Assembly (NCBI GenBank): GCA_965200525.1
Contig: OZ241368.1
Coordinates: forward strand, 6,572,001-6,636,000
Direction: 5' to 3'
DNA length: 64,000 nt
DNA from: JANNPJ01 sp965200525
Lineage (GTDB): Bacteria; Actinomycetota; Actinomycetes; Actinomycetales; Kineosporiaceae
Shown here: in pieces, positions 23,481 through 31,500 of the stretch
Numbering within the stretch: the stretch's first letter is position 1
Layout of the letters: every line of letters begins with the position of its first letter
Notes under the pieces: generated by a model
Database searches by the model: none
The model's input: the letters and a program-made list of their open reading frames with translations, nothing else
Told to the model about the DNA's origin: nothing
Position numbers and translations under genes: made by a program

Positions 23481-23498
23481 AGGCACACGGGTGTGCCT
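23481..23498. promoter_or_regulatory. Candidate HxlR operator
   Basis: AGGCACAC-GG-GTGTGCCT is a perfect inverted repeat with 8-bp arms in the divergent hxlR/doxX gap. Position and symmetry fit a dimeric winged-helix operator. Confidence 0.6.
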
Positions 23499-23567
23499 TT
23501 TGTGGGCCTGCCGACGGTCACTCATCATGTGGTTGCTTGCCGATCGTAACCAAGGCGAAGGACGACG

Positions 23568-23930
23568 ATGAAGATCGCTTACTGGATCGTCGCGGGCCTG
23601 CTGGCCGCCTTCTACCTGTACGCCGGGGGCAAGAAGGTGGCCCAGACCAAGGAACAGCTCGCTCCCATGATGGGCTGGGTCGACACCGTCCCGATGCCGG
23701 CCGTCCGGGCCATCGGCGTCCTCGAGATCCTGGGTGCGGCCGGCCTCGTGCTGCCCCCGGCCACCGGGATCGCCCCAGTTCTGGCCCTGCTGGCCGCGCT
23801 CGGCTTCCTGGTGCTCCAGGTGCTGGCGGCCGCGCTGCACCTGTCCCGGGGCGAGGCCCGGGTGACCGGGCTCAACGCCGGTCTGATCATTCTGGCCGCG
23901 ATCGCGGCCTGGCTCGCCACCGCCTGGTAG
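23568..23930 (+). CDS. DoxX-like integral membrane protein
   Basis: A 120-residue, four-helix membrane protein. The N-terminal IAYWIVAGLLAAFYLYAGGK and the VLEILGAAGLVLPP segment match the DoxX/DoxD-like family, small proteins often controlled by HxlR or MarR regulators during thiol or oxidative stress. ATG 23568 follows AAGGA. It is the divergent partner of the HxlR gene. No enzymatic residues can be assigned. Confidence 0.85.
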   Translation: MKIAYWIVAGLLAAFYLYAGGKKVAQTKEQLAPMMGWVDTVPMPAVRAIGVLEILGAAGLVLPPATGIAPVLALLAALGFLVLQVLAAALHLSRGEARVTGLNAGLIILAAIAAWLATAW

Positions 23931-24032
23931 CGCCGGGTGGCGCCGGCCTCGGTGCCTTGACCCTCTCCCTGGGAGAGACTGCAACCTGACTCCGGACGAC
24001 GCGGTGGGCGTCGCCAGGAACGGGAGGCCACC

Positions 24033-24521
24033 ATGGTGGAGATTCAGTTGCGCGACGTGCCGGAACAGCAGGTCGTGACCGAGACGCACAGCGTCGGGCA
24101 GGCCGACCTGCCGGAGTGGCTGCGGGGGGCGATGGCCCGGGTGGCCGAGCGGGCCCGGGCGGTGGGCGGCCTGCTCGGCACCACCGACTGGCCCTTCCTG
24201 GAGCGGCCCGGGCCTGACCAGCCGGTGTTCATCACCATCTACGAGGGCAATCCGAACGAGGGGCCGACCCCGGTCGAGGTCTGTGCCACGGTCGCGAACG
24301 GCGGCGACCGGACCATCCCGGCCCACCGGGAGGCCTACACCCGGGTGACCAAGGCTGAGGTGCTGTCCGGGCAGCTCGGCGGCGTGTACGAGGCGGTCGA
24401 GAAGTGGGTCGTGGACAGCGGGCTGAGCGTCGCCCGGGCCCCTCGCGAGACCTACTGGACCGACTTCCCGGCCGCGGCGGACGGCGACGACGTGTTCGAC
24501 GTCGCCTTTCCGGTCAGCTGA
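24033..24521 (+). CDS. Stand-alone GyrI-like effector-binding protein
   Basis: A 162-residue single-domain protein of the GyrI/AraC-effector-binding fold (SHOCT-free). RDVPEQQVVTE at the start and PVEVCATV, IPAHREAYTRV and VYEAVEKWV downstream are mirrored in the C-terminal domain of the next gene product, so the two are paralogous domains. Proteins of this type bind small hydrophobic or cationic molecules. ATG 24033 follows GGGAGG. Its stop overlaps the MerR start as TGATG, so both are co-translated. Confidence 0.85.
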   Translation: MVEIQLRDVPEQQVVTETHSVGQADLPEWLRGAMARVAERARAVGGLLGTTDWPFLERPGPDQPVFITIYEGNPNEGPTPVEVCATVANGGDRTIPAHREAYTRVTKAEVLSGQLGGVYEAVEKWVVDSGLSVARAPRETYWTDFPAAADGDDVFDVAFPVS

Positions 24522-25333
24522 TGCCCGGCGGGCCCGGGCTGCTGACGATCGGCGAGTTCGCCCGCCGATCCGGGCTGTCGGTCCGGGCCCTGCGGCTGTA
24601 CGACCGGATCGGCCTGCTCACGCCGGCCGAGGTGGTGCCGGGCAGCGGGTACCGCCGGTACGCGGGGCGCCAGCTGTACGCCGGCCGGCTGATCGCGTTA
24701 CTGCGCCGGCTCGACATGCCGCTCACCGAGATCACCGAGATCGTCGGCGCGCCCGGCCCGGAGGCGGCCGGCCGGCTGGCCGGGTACTGGACGGCGGTGG
24801 AGAGCCGGCTCGCTGCCCAGCGCGAACTCGCCGATCGGCTGGTGCGCAACCTGGCCGGCGAGACGCCCGCTCCGGACGGCCCGTGGCCGGTGTCCGTCCG
24901 CGACGTCCCCGAACAGCACGTGGTCAGCGAGCTCCGCTACGTCAACGCGGCCGAGCTGGGCTGGGTGCGGGAGGCGGCAGAACGCCTCACGGCCCTGGCC
25001 GGCCGGTCGGGTGGGCCGGCCGGGCCCCGGTTCGTCGTCTTTCACGGCGAGGTCACCGAGGACGCCGACGGGCCGGTCGAGGTCTGCGTGCCGGTCCGGC
25101 CCGAGGCCGCGGGCCGGGCCGAACCGGCTCATCGAGAGGCCTACATCCCGGTGGTCAAGGGGCATTTCGAGCCGCCGCAGATACTTTCGGTGTACGACGG
25201 CGTCCGCCGCTGGGTGCGTGAGCACGGCCACGCCGTAGTGGGACCGGCCCGGGAGGTGTACGGCTACGGCACCGACCCGGACACCGCCGGGCCGGACGAC
25301 CCGATCTGCGATGTGGCCGTGCCGTTCCGCTGA
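24521..25333 (+). CDS. MerR-family regulator with C-terminal GyrI-like ligand domain
   Basis: A 270-residue regulator of the BmrR/TipA-like architecture. The N-terminal winged helix (TIGEFARRSGLSVRALRLYD, then RIGLLTPAEVVPGSGYRRYA) is followed by a coiled-coil linker and a GyrI-like effector-binding domain (RDVPEQHVVSE, PVEVCVPV, PAHREAYIPV). MerR proteins of this type activate promoters with long spacers after drug binding. ATG 24521 overlaps the preceding stop codon by one base. The adjacent free-standing GyrI domain may sequester the same ligand. Confidence 0.92.
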   Translation: MPGGPGLLTIGEFARRSGLSVRALRLYDRIGLLTPAEVVPGSGYRRYAGRQLYAGRLIALLRRLDMPLTEITEIVGAPGPEAAGRLAGYWTAVESRLAAQRELADRLVRNLAGETPAPDGPWPVSVRDVPEQHVVSELRYVNAAELGWVREAAERLTALAGRSGGPAGPRFVVFHGEVTEDADGPVEVCVPVRPEAAGRAEPAHREAYIPVVKGHFEPPQILSVYDGVRRWVREHGHAVVGPAREVYGYGTDPDTAGPDDPICDVAVPFR

Positions 25334-25397
25334 GCTGTCGCTCCCCTGAGCCGTCGTTGCGCCGAGCAGTCGTTGCGCCGGGCCGTCGTTGCCCTCA
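25334..25397. repeat. Four imperfect 16-bp tandem repeats filling a convergent gap
   Basis: Four consecutive 16-base units (25334-25349, 25350-25365, 25366-25381, 25382-25397) share the pattern GCnGTCG(T/C)TnnnCnnn. The first begins right after the MerR stop codon and the last includes the stop codon of the convergent oxidoreductase gene. Units two and three are nearly identical. It looks like a small minisatellite; no function is implied. Confidence 0.7.
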
Positions 25398-26339
25398 GGC
25401 CCGCACGACGAGCACGATCTTGCCGCCGGTGTGGCCGCCTTCCAGGATTCGATCGGCCTGCGCGGCGTCGGCCAGCGGGAGCGTCCGGCTGATCACCGGG
25501 CGCAGGGCGCCACTGTCGAGCAGGCCGGCGAGCTGCCGGGTGCGGTCACCGTCGTCCTGCAGCAGCACGCCGTGCAGGGTGAGGTTGGCGTCCAGCAGCG
25601 GGTCGAGATCCAGCTCGGGGGTGGCGATCGCGGCCATCGCCCCGCCGGGCCGGATCGCTCCGATCACGGCGCTCAGGAGCCGGCCGCCGACCAGGTCGGC
25701 GACGGCGTCCACCGAGCCGCCAGTCAGCTCCCGGACCCGGGTCGCGACGTCCTCGCTCGAGTAGTCGATGCAGGCCGATGCACCCAGCTCGAGCATCTGC
25801 TCGTGCATCGCCTTCCGGCCGACCGCGATGGTCGTGAGCCCGGCCCGGGCGGCCAGCTGCAGCAGGAACAGGCCGACCCCGCCACTGGCCCCGAGCACCA
25901 GCACCGTGCGGCCGGACGGGAGGGCCAGCCGGCTGAGCACCAGGGCGGCGGTGCCGGCGGCGAGCGGTGTCGCCGCGGCGGCCACGAAGGACGTCGACGG
26001 GCCGATCCGGGCCACCGCGGCGGCCTCGACGACGACCAGCTCGGCGTAACCGCCGGCGCCGTCCGGGAAGTGGGTCATGGCCATCACCCGGTCGCCCACG
26101 GACAGGTCAGCTACCCCCGGACCGACCTGGTCCACGACCCCCGCCACCTCGTAACCGAGGATGCACGGCGCCCGCAGCCCGGCCCAGTCGCCGTCGTCCC
26201 GGTTGGAGGCGTCGACCGGGTTGGTGCCCGCGGCGTGCACCGCGATCCGGACCTGGCCCGGGCCCGGGACCGGGTCGGGGACGTCGGCGAGCCGCAGCCG
26301 CTCCGGGCCGCCGAACTCGTCCACCACTATCGCCTTCAC
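25395..26339 (-). CDS. Zinc-independent NADP-dependent quinone oxidoreductase (MDR family)
   Basis: A 314-residue medium-chain dehydrogenase/reductase. The GroES-like N-terminal half (AGTNPVDASNRDDG, LGYEVAGVVDQVGPGV, VGDRVMAM) leads into a Rossmann NADPH site (VLVLGASGGVGLFLLQLA). The catalytic-zinc Cys and His ligands are absent, as in quinone oxidoreductases and zeta-crystallins. It probably reduces quinones or alpha,beta-unsaturated carbonyls with NADPH. GTG 26339 is used; GGAAGG lies upstream. It is divergent from the membrane protein/winged-helix operon and shares the 26418-26450 operator region. Confidence 0.9.
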   Translation of the reverse strand: MKAIVVDEFGGPERLRLADVPDPVPGPGQVRIAVHAAGTNPVDASNRDDGDWAGLRAPCILGYEVAGVVDQVGPGVADLSVGDRVMAMTHFPDGAGGYAELVVVEAAAVARIGPSTSFVAAAATPLAAGTAALVLSRLALPSGRTVLVLGASGGVGLFLLQLAARAGLTTIAVGRKAMHEQMLELGASACIDYSSEDVATRVRELTGGSVDAVADLVGGRLLSAVIGAIRPGGAMAAIATPELDLDPLLDANLTLHGVLLQDDGDRTRQLAGLLDSGALRPVISRTLPLADAAQADRILEGGHTGGKIVLVVRA

Positions 26340-26417
26340 CGTGTGGTTCCTTCCCGATCCTGGGGTGTCACCGCCGAGGACGGCACAGGTTGCGCAAAAA
26401 GCTACCGGTCGATCCTG

Positions 26418-26450
26418 GACAAGTACTTTCCAGAGCTGAAAGTACTTGTC
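26418..26450. promoter_or_regulatory. 13-bp perfect inverted repeat operator
   Basis: GACAAGTACTTTC (26418-26430), spacer CAGAGCT, GAAAGTACTTGTC (26438-26450). Each arm carries the AGTACT core. It covers the -35 and spacer of the promoter described next, so binding would block it. The likely ligand is the winged-helix protein encoded two genes downstream, and the divergent oxidoreductase may be co-controlled. Confidence 0.75.
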
Positions 26451-26463
26451 TATGATTCTGGCA
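26427..26463 (+). promoter_or_regulatory. Promoter for a probably leaderless mRNA
   Basis: TTTCCA (-35, 26427-26432), 18-bp spacer, TATGAT (-10, 26451-26456). Transcription starting seven bases after the -10 would begin at the ATG at 26463, and no Shine-Dalgarno exists between. Leaderless translation is common in actinobacteria. Confidence 0.6.
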
Positions 26464-26948
26464 TGACACAGGGATCGGGGCCGGCGCCGGAGGTGAGCCC
26501 GGGGTGGGCCGCGGCGGCTCTGGCCGGTGTCGACCAGTCCACCGCCGCCGTACGCGGGCAGTCCCGCTGGCTGGCCCAGATCCTTACGGCCTACGCCGCA
26601 GCCGGCCTGGTGTTCTTCCCGGCCGGCGGCCTGCTGCACGGCACGGCTTCGGTGCTGGTCGCGGTGGCCTGGATCGGCTTCCTGGTCGGTGTTGCCGGTC
26701 ACGCCGTGCCGCAACGGGTCGTGGGCCGCGATTTTCGCCGGGTGTACCTGAGCGCGACCGGGAGCTGGACCGCGCTCTGGCTGCTCGCCACCGTGCTCGG
26801 GCGGCTGATGTTCTCCGGCCGGCCGGCCTACTGGCTCCCCGTCGGCGTGCTCGTCGCCCTCCCGGCCGTGGCCGGTGCGCTCGCGGCCGACCCGAACCGC
26901 GGTGCCGACCCGAACCGCGGTGCCGGTCTGAAGGGCCGCCGACCGTGA
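26463..26948 (+). CDS. Four-helix membrane protein co-transcribed with a winged-helix regulator
   Basis: A 161-residue integral membrane protein with predicted helices at about 38-58, 62-80, 98-116 and 123-141, and a soluble N-terminus. The C-terminal tail contains ADPNRG twice, from an exact 18-bp tandem duplication. No conserved catalytic motif was recognised. Its stop overlaps the next start as GTGA. The start is set by the -10 box, which predicts leaderless translation from ATG 26463. It may be the physiological target of the regulator encoded after it. Confidence 0.72.
   Translation: MTQGSGPAPEVSPGWAAAALAGVDQSTAAVRGQSRWLAQILTAYAAAGLVFFPAGGLLHGTASVLVAVAWIGFLVGVAGHAVPQRVVGRDFRRVYLSATGSWTALWLLATVLGRLMFSGRPAYWLPVGVLVALPAVAGALAADPNRGADPNRGAGLKGRRP
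26886..26921 (+). repeat. Exact 18-bp tandem duplication inside a coding region
   Basis: GCCGACCCGAACCGCGGT occurs twice in direct succession (26886-26903 and 26904-26921), adding one in-frame ADPNRG unit to the membrane protein's tail. It looks like a slippage product. Confidence 0.85.
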
Positions 26949-27352
26949 GCGGGCCACCCGAGGGCACCCATCCGCGGCACCGGCTCGATCCGCTGATCCA
27001 CGCACCGGTTCGACTGTCCGTCATGGCCTGCCTGGCCGCCGCCGAGCGGGTCGAGTTCGGCCTCGTCCGAGACACGGTCGAGGTCAGTGACTCGGTGCTC
27101 TCCAAGCAGATGACCGTACTGGCCGAGGCCGGATACGTACGGGTGGTCAAGGGTTACGTGGGCAAGCGCCCGCGCACCTGGCTGGCTCTCACCTCGACCG
27201 GGCGGTACGCATTCGAGGCCCACCTCGGCGCTCTGACCGCGATTGCCGCCATGCCCGCCCGGCCAACCGTCACCATCGCCGCCGCGCCGTCGTCCACGCC
27301 GCCCGAACGAACGTCGGCGCCACCCGGCAGAAACACTTCGGCCGATGTCTGA
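26945..27352 (+). CDS. Winged-helix transcriptional regulator (HTH_34/MarR-like)
   Basis: A 135-residue regulator: HAPVRLSVMACLAAAERVEF, then VSDSVLSKQMTVLAEAGYVR, and the wing KGYVGKRPRTWLALTSTGR. This matches the PF13601-type single winged helix found beside membrane proteins. The C-terminal 30 residues are Pro/Ser/Thr-rich. GTG 26945 overlaps the upstream stop as GTGA, and the gene's end overlaps the methyltransferase start by eight bases, so the three genes form one operon. It probably binds the AGTACT-containing inverted repeat at 26418-26450 and controls its own operon. Confidence 0.87.
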   Translation: MSGPPEGTHPRHRLDPLIHAPVRLSVMACLAAAERVEFGLVRDTVEVSDSVLSKQMTVLAEAGYVRVVKGYVGKRPRTWLALTSTGRYAFEAHLGALTAIAAMPARPTVTIAAAPSSTPPERTSAPPGRNTSADV

Positions 27353-28088
27353 GCCCACCGCTCTCGACCGTCGCCCCGCCGGCAACTACGGGATCGATGC
27401 GCCCCGACTGCTGATCGTCCCCGCGGTTCTGGCCCTGGCCGGGCTGATTCAGGCCGCGCTGCAGCGCACCCCGTGGCCCCTGATCGGCGTTCTTCTGATC
27501 GGCGCGTGCTGCGCCCTGGCCTGGTACGCCTCCCGGATCGGCAAGTTCGTCGTCTGGGGTCGTCTGCTCGATGGCCTGAACCTGCGCGGCGACGAGCAGA
27601 TCCTCGATCTCGGCTGCGGGCGGGGGGCACTGCTGATCTCCGCGGCCCTCCGGGTGCCGGCCGGGCGCGCGGTGGGCGTGGATCTGTGGCGGTCCGACCA
27701 GTCGGGCAACAGCCCCAGGGCCACCCTGGCCAACGCGACCGCGGCCGGCGTGGCCGGCTGGGTCGAGGTGCAGACAGCCTCGATCACCGCGCTGCCGTTC
27801 CCCGACGGGTCCTTCGACGTCGTGATCTCGAACGTGGTCGTGCACAACCTCACGGCGGCAGCCGATCGGGCCACGGCGATTGACGAGGCGGTGCGGGTTC
27901 TGCGCCCCGGCGGCCGACTGCTGATCGCCGATCTGCGCGCCACCGGCGAGTACCGGCACCGGCTCGATCACCTCGGGCTTATCGAGGTCACCCGCCGCGA
28001 CCTCGGATGGCGGCAGTGGTGGAGCGGCCCGTGGCTGCCCACCCACCTGGTCACCGCCCGCAAGCTCGGTACGGCCTCGCCGGCCTAG
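27345..28088 (+). CDS. Membrane-tethered class I SAM methyltransferase
   Basis: A 247-residue protein with two N-terminal transmembrane helices (about 21-39 and 45-62) followed by a soluble methyltransferase domain: motif I ILDLGCGRGALL (86-97), acidic VGVDLW, LPFPDGSFDVVISNVVVHN and VLRPGGRLLIADL. The tethering suggests a lipid or membrane-proximal substrate; none can be named. ATG 27345 lies inside the 3' end of the winged-helix gene. Its TAG and the convergent GH3 TAG share the palindrome CTAG (28085-28088). Confidence 0.88.
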   Translation: MSEPTALDRRPAGNYGIDAPRLLIVPAVLALAGLIQAALQRTPWPLIGVLLIGACCALAWYASRIGKFVVWGRLLDGLNLRGDEQILDLGCGRGALLISAALRVPAGRAVGVDLWRSDQSGNSPRATLANATAAGVAGWVEVQTASITALPFPDGSFDVVISNVVVHNLTAAADRATAIDEAVRVLRPGGRLLIADLRATGEYRHRLDHLGLIEVTRRDLGWRQWWSGPWLPTHLVTARKLGTASPA

Positions 28089-30418
28089 CTCGCACTGGGG
28101 TCGACGATCTCCCGCAGCACGTCCTCGGTGATCCCCAGCCCGCCGAAGACCGACAGGGTACTGATCGGGAAGTTGCCGATGATGCTGATCAGGACCGGGT
28201 TGCCGAGGATGCCGACCGGCTGGCCGGCTTCGTCCGTGCCGACCGCCTCGATCAGGCGTGGGCCCGCCTCCGGATCGGCCAGCCACTCCTCCAGGGTCGA
28301 CATCCGGGTCAACGGCAGGCTGACCCGGGGCGCGTCGACGTCGAGGCTCCCGCGCAGACGCAGATCTCGGGACGACGCGCCCACGGCGAACTCGAACGTC
28401 CCGGACTCCAGCAGCCAGCGCTCGTGCTCGGTCGACCAGAACGACAGGTCGCGGCCGATGAGGGTGAACGTCACCGGCACGGACTCCCCCGGGTCGAGGC
28501 TCACCTTGGCGAACGCCTTGAGCTCGCGGACCGGCCGGCTCACGCTCGAGTCGACGTCGCGCATGTACAGCTGGACGACGTCCCGGCCGGCTCTCGAACC
28601 GGTGTTGGTCACCCGGCAGCCGACCGTGATCTCCAGGTCGCAGCCGGCTTCGCTGCCGGCCGAGCCGAGAATCAGGTCGTCGTACTCGAAGGTGGTGTAC
28701 GACAGCCCGTGGCCGAACGGGTAGGCCACCGCCTGCTCGCGCGCGTCGTAACCGCGATAGCCGACGAAAATTCCTTCACCGTAACGGACATGGCCGGAGT
28801 CACCGGGAAAGTTCAGGTACGACGGGTTGTCCTCGAGCCGGATCGGCAGCGTCTCGGCCAGTTTTCCGGACGGGTTGACGACGCCGAACAGCAGCTCGGC
28901 CACGGCCCGCCCGGCCCCCTGCCCGGAGAGCCAGCACTCCAGGACGGCGGGGGCCTGGTCCTGCCAGCCGGCCACACCCACCGCCGACCCGTTGGCCAGC
29001 ACGACCGCGATCCGGGGGTTGACCTCGGCCAGCCGGGCCAGCAGGTCGAGCTGGACCTCGGGCAGGTCGATCCGGGTGCGGTCGAAACCCTCCGACTCCT
29101 CGCCCGGCGGCAGGCCCAGGAACAGCACGACCGTGTCGGCCGTGGCTGCCAGGGCCAGCGCCGACTCGGCCAGGTCGAGGTCCTCGGCCGAGGGCCCGGC
29201 GGCGATCGCGGCCGGCCCGGGCTGGTCGGGCACGGTGAAGCCGGCGGCGAACTCGATCTCGACCCCGGCCGGGGCCAGCGCCCGCAGCTCGTCCAGGGCC
29301 ACGTCGAGCCGGGTCGGATTCACCCGGGAGCTGCCCGCGCCCTGGTACCGCGGCGTCCGGGCGAACTCGCCGATCACCGCCAGCCGGGCGCCGGGCGCCG
29401 GGTTCAGCGGCAGCACGTCGTCCTCGTTCTTCAGCAGGACGGCGCATCCCCGGGCCGCCTCCCGGGCCAGCTCGTGCTGGGCCTCGACGTCCACCCCCGG
29501 CACCTCGATCGTCGCGCCGGCCCGGGCCCGGGCGACCAGGGCCAGCACCCGGCCGACGGCCGCGTCGAGCAGCGCCTCGTCCAGGGTGCCGGCCTCGACC
29601 GCGGCCAGCACCGCCCGGTCGCTCAACCCGAGGGCGGGCGGCATCTCCAGGTCGAGGCCGGCGGCGACGGCGGCCGGCCGGTCGTGAACCGCTCCCCAGT
29701 CGGACACGACCAGACCGTCGAAACCCCATTCCTGGCGCAGCACGGTGGTCAGCAGCCAGCGATGTTCCGAGGCGTAGGTGCCGTTGACCTTGTTGTAGGC
29801 GCACATCACGGTCCACGGCCGGGCCTGGGTGACCACCCGCTCGAAGGCCGGCAGGTAGATCTCGCGCAGCGTGCGCTCGTCGACGTCGGCGCTGACCCGC
29901 AGCCGGTCGGTCTCCTGGTTGTTGGCCGCGAAGTGCTTGACCGAGGCCCCCACGCCCTGGCTCTGGATGCCCTCGACCGTGGCCGCGCCGAGCACCCCCG
30001 ACAGCAGCGGGTCCTCGGACAGGTACTCGAAATTGCGACCGCAGAGGGGTGAGCGCTTGATGTTGATCCCCGGCCCGAGCAGCACCGAGACCGCCTCGGC
30101 CCGGGCCTGCCGGCCCAGGGCCACCCCGACCCGGAGGGCCAGGTCGGCGTCCCACGACGATCCGAGGGCCGACGCCGTCGGGAAGCAGGTCGCGGGCAGG
30201 CTGCCGGCCCCGGCGATCAGCTCGTCGTCCGGCTGCTTGCGCAACCCGTGCGGACCGTCGCTGACCATGATCCGCTCGATCCCTAGCCGTTCGACCGCCG
30301 CGGTGTGCCAGAAGTCCGAACCGATGCTGAGCGAGGCCTTCTCGGCCCGGGTGAGCTGCTGGAGCAGCTGCTGAACCGTCTGCTCGAGCGGCGCGGCCGG
30401 CGGCGGTGTCGGGTTCAC
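28085..30418 (-). CDS. Glycoside hydrolase family 3 beta-glucosidase-like enzyme
   Basis: A 777-residue cytoplasmic GH3 enzyme without signal peptide. The N-terminal barrel contains MVSDGPHGLRKQ, SVKHFAANNQETDR and the nucleophile Asp240 in GLVVSDWGAVHD; a C-terminal alpha/beta domain (RLAVIGEFA, VVLFLGLPPGEESEGFDR) and an Fn3-like domain (YGLSYTTFEY-type, here HGLSYTTFEYDD) follow. About 80 extra residues extend beyond Fn3. This arrangement is typical of intracellular beta-glucosidases of the BglB/DesR kind. GTG 30418 has GGAG six bases upstream. It is unrelated in position to any transporter, so the natural substrate is uncertain. Confidence 0.92.
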   Translation of the reverse strand: MNPTPPPAAPLEQTVQQLLQQLTRAEKASLSIGSDFWHTAAVERLGIERIMVSDGPHGLRKQPDDELIAGAGSLPATCFPTASALGSSWDADLALRVGVALGRQARAEAVSVLLGPGINIKRSPLCGRNFEYLSEDPLLSGVLGAATVEGIQSQGVGASVKHFAANNQETDRLRVSADVDERTLREIYLPAFERVVTQARPWTVMCAYNKVNGTYASEHRWLLTTVLRQEWGFDGLVVSDWGAVHDRPAAVAAGLDLEMPPALGLSDRAVLAAVEAGTLDEALLDAAVGRVLALVARARAGATIEVPGVDVEAQHELAREAARGCAVLLKNEDDVLPLNPAPGARLAVIGEFARTPRYQGAGSSRVNPTRLDVALDELRALAPAGVEIEFAAGFTVPDQPGPAAIAAGPSAEDLDLAESALALAATADTVVLFLGLPPGEESEGFDRTRIDLPEVQLDLLARLAEVNPRIAVVLANGSAVGVAGWQDQAPAVLECWLSGQGAGRAVAELLFGVVNPSGKLAETLPIRLEDNPSYLNFPGDSGHVRYGEGIFVGYRGYDAREQAVAYPFGHGLSYTTFEYDDLILGSAGSEAGCDLEITVGCRVTNTGSRAGRDVVQLYMRDVDSSVSRPVRELKAFAKVSLDPGESVPVTFTLIGRDLSFWSTEHERWLLESGTFEFAVGASSRDLRLRGSLDVDAPRVSLPLTRMSTLEEWLADPEAGPRLIEAVGTDEAGQPVGILGNPVLISIIGNFPISTLSVFGGLGITEDVLREIVDPSAS

Positions 30419-30492
30419 GAGGGTCTCCGTCCGTTGGCGATCGCCGCGTCGTCGTCGGCGATGGTCGAGCTGCCCTACCGTACGCTGACCGG

Positions 30493-31500
30493 ATGGCGGG
30501 ACCACTGCTCTCGGCCGCCGCCCGGGCCGCTCTGGCCGGCGTCGACCTCGAGCCCGTGGGCCCGGTCACCGGCGTCGTGGTCAGCCACCTCAGCTGGACC
30601 GGCGCGAGTTGCGGCGGTTACCGCAACTCCGGCAACCGCAACCTGATCACCCCGGTGATCGTGGTCAGCAACGCTCAGGCCGGTCAGGGCCACCGGCAGA
30701 GCTCGGGTTATGCGAACTACCTGCAGGCCCGCTACCGGGCCTACGACACCGCGCTGGCTCGAATGCTCGCGCGGGTGACCGATCTGGGAGCGGACGGCGT
30801 CGTCGGGATCGCGCTGTCCTGGACCAGGGTGGGGCGCGGGGCCGAGGCGCTGACCGCGACGGGGACGGCCGTGCGGCACCGGTCGCCGGTACCCGGGGCC
30901 GGCCCGGCGTTCCACACCGAGCTCACGGCCCAGGACACCGCCCGGGCCCTGCTCTCGGGCTGGCAGCCGCTGACTCTGACCATCGGGCTGGCGGTCGCGG
31001 TCAAGCACGAGGATCGCACCCTGCAGTGGCAGACCTCGCGGCTGCGCGGGCCCGGCAACGTCGAGGTCGCCGGCCTGACCAACATCCTCTCCCGGGCCCG
31101 CACCGCTGCCCGGCAGGCGCTCACCGCCCGGGCCGAGGCCCAGCTCGCCCCGGGCGGGGCCCAACCCGATCGCACCCCCGCGGATCACCCGCCGACGGCC
31201 ACCCAACTGGTGGTGTCCCGCAACGAACTGCGCACGGGTCGGAGCACCTGCTCCGGAGGCCCGGACCACCTCGCCGAGGCCCTGCTGATCGGCACCCTGC
31301 TGCGGCACGACGGCCGCTCCCGGTCGGACGGCGAGCGGCGGCCGAGCCTGAGCATCCTGCCGCTGGACCACGGTGACGCCGCCTCGCCGGACGGCCGGGG
31401 CGGTGCTGCCGTACGCTCACCGGCGAGGAGGGGTGATGGATCCACGGATGATGAACAGCCTGCCACCGGCCGCGGCCGAGCGGGTCCGCCGGCAGGCTGA
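30493..31500 (+). CDS. YbjQ/UPF0145 double-domain protein, first of three
   Basis: A 335-residue protein with two consecutive YbjQ-like units. The first contains VDLEPVGPVTGVVVSHLSW, a Gly/Asn-rich insert, and ARMLARVTDLGADGVVGIAL; the second is HTELTAQDTARALLSGWQPL through RQALTARAEAQ. YbjQ proteins are small pentamer-forming alpha/beta proteins sometimes called heavy-metal binding; their role is not established. The C-terminal 45 residues are low-complexity and overlap the next gene's start by 65 bases, suggesting readthrough after loss of an earlier stop. ATG 30493 begins the conserved region. Confidence 0.75.
   Translation: MAGPLLSAAARAALAGVDLEPVGPVTGVVVSHLSWTGASCGGYRNSGNRNLITPVIVVSNAQAGQGHRQSSGYANYLQARYRAYDTALARMLARVTDLGADGVVGIALSWTRVGRGAEALTATGTAVRHRSPVPGAGPAFHTELTAQDTARALLSGWQPLTLTIGLAVAVKHEDRTLQWQTSRLRGPGNVEVAGLTNILSRARTAARQALTARAEAQLAPGGAQPDRTPADHPPTATQLVVSRNELRTGRSTCSGGPDHLAEALLIGTLLRHDGRSRSDGERRPSLSILPLDHGDAASPDGRGGAAVRSPARRGDGSTDDEQPATGRGRAGPPAG

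Noticed and set aside
25334..25397. A CRISPR array
   Set aside because: The units are directly tandem without spacers and are imperfect; no cas genes are nearby.
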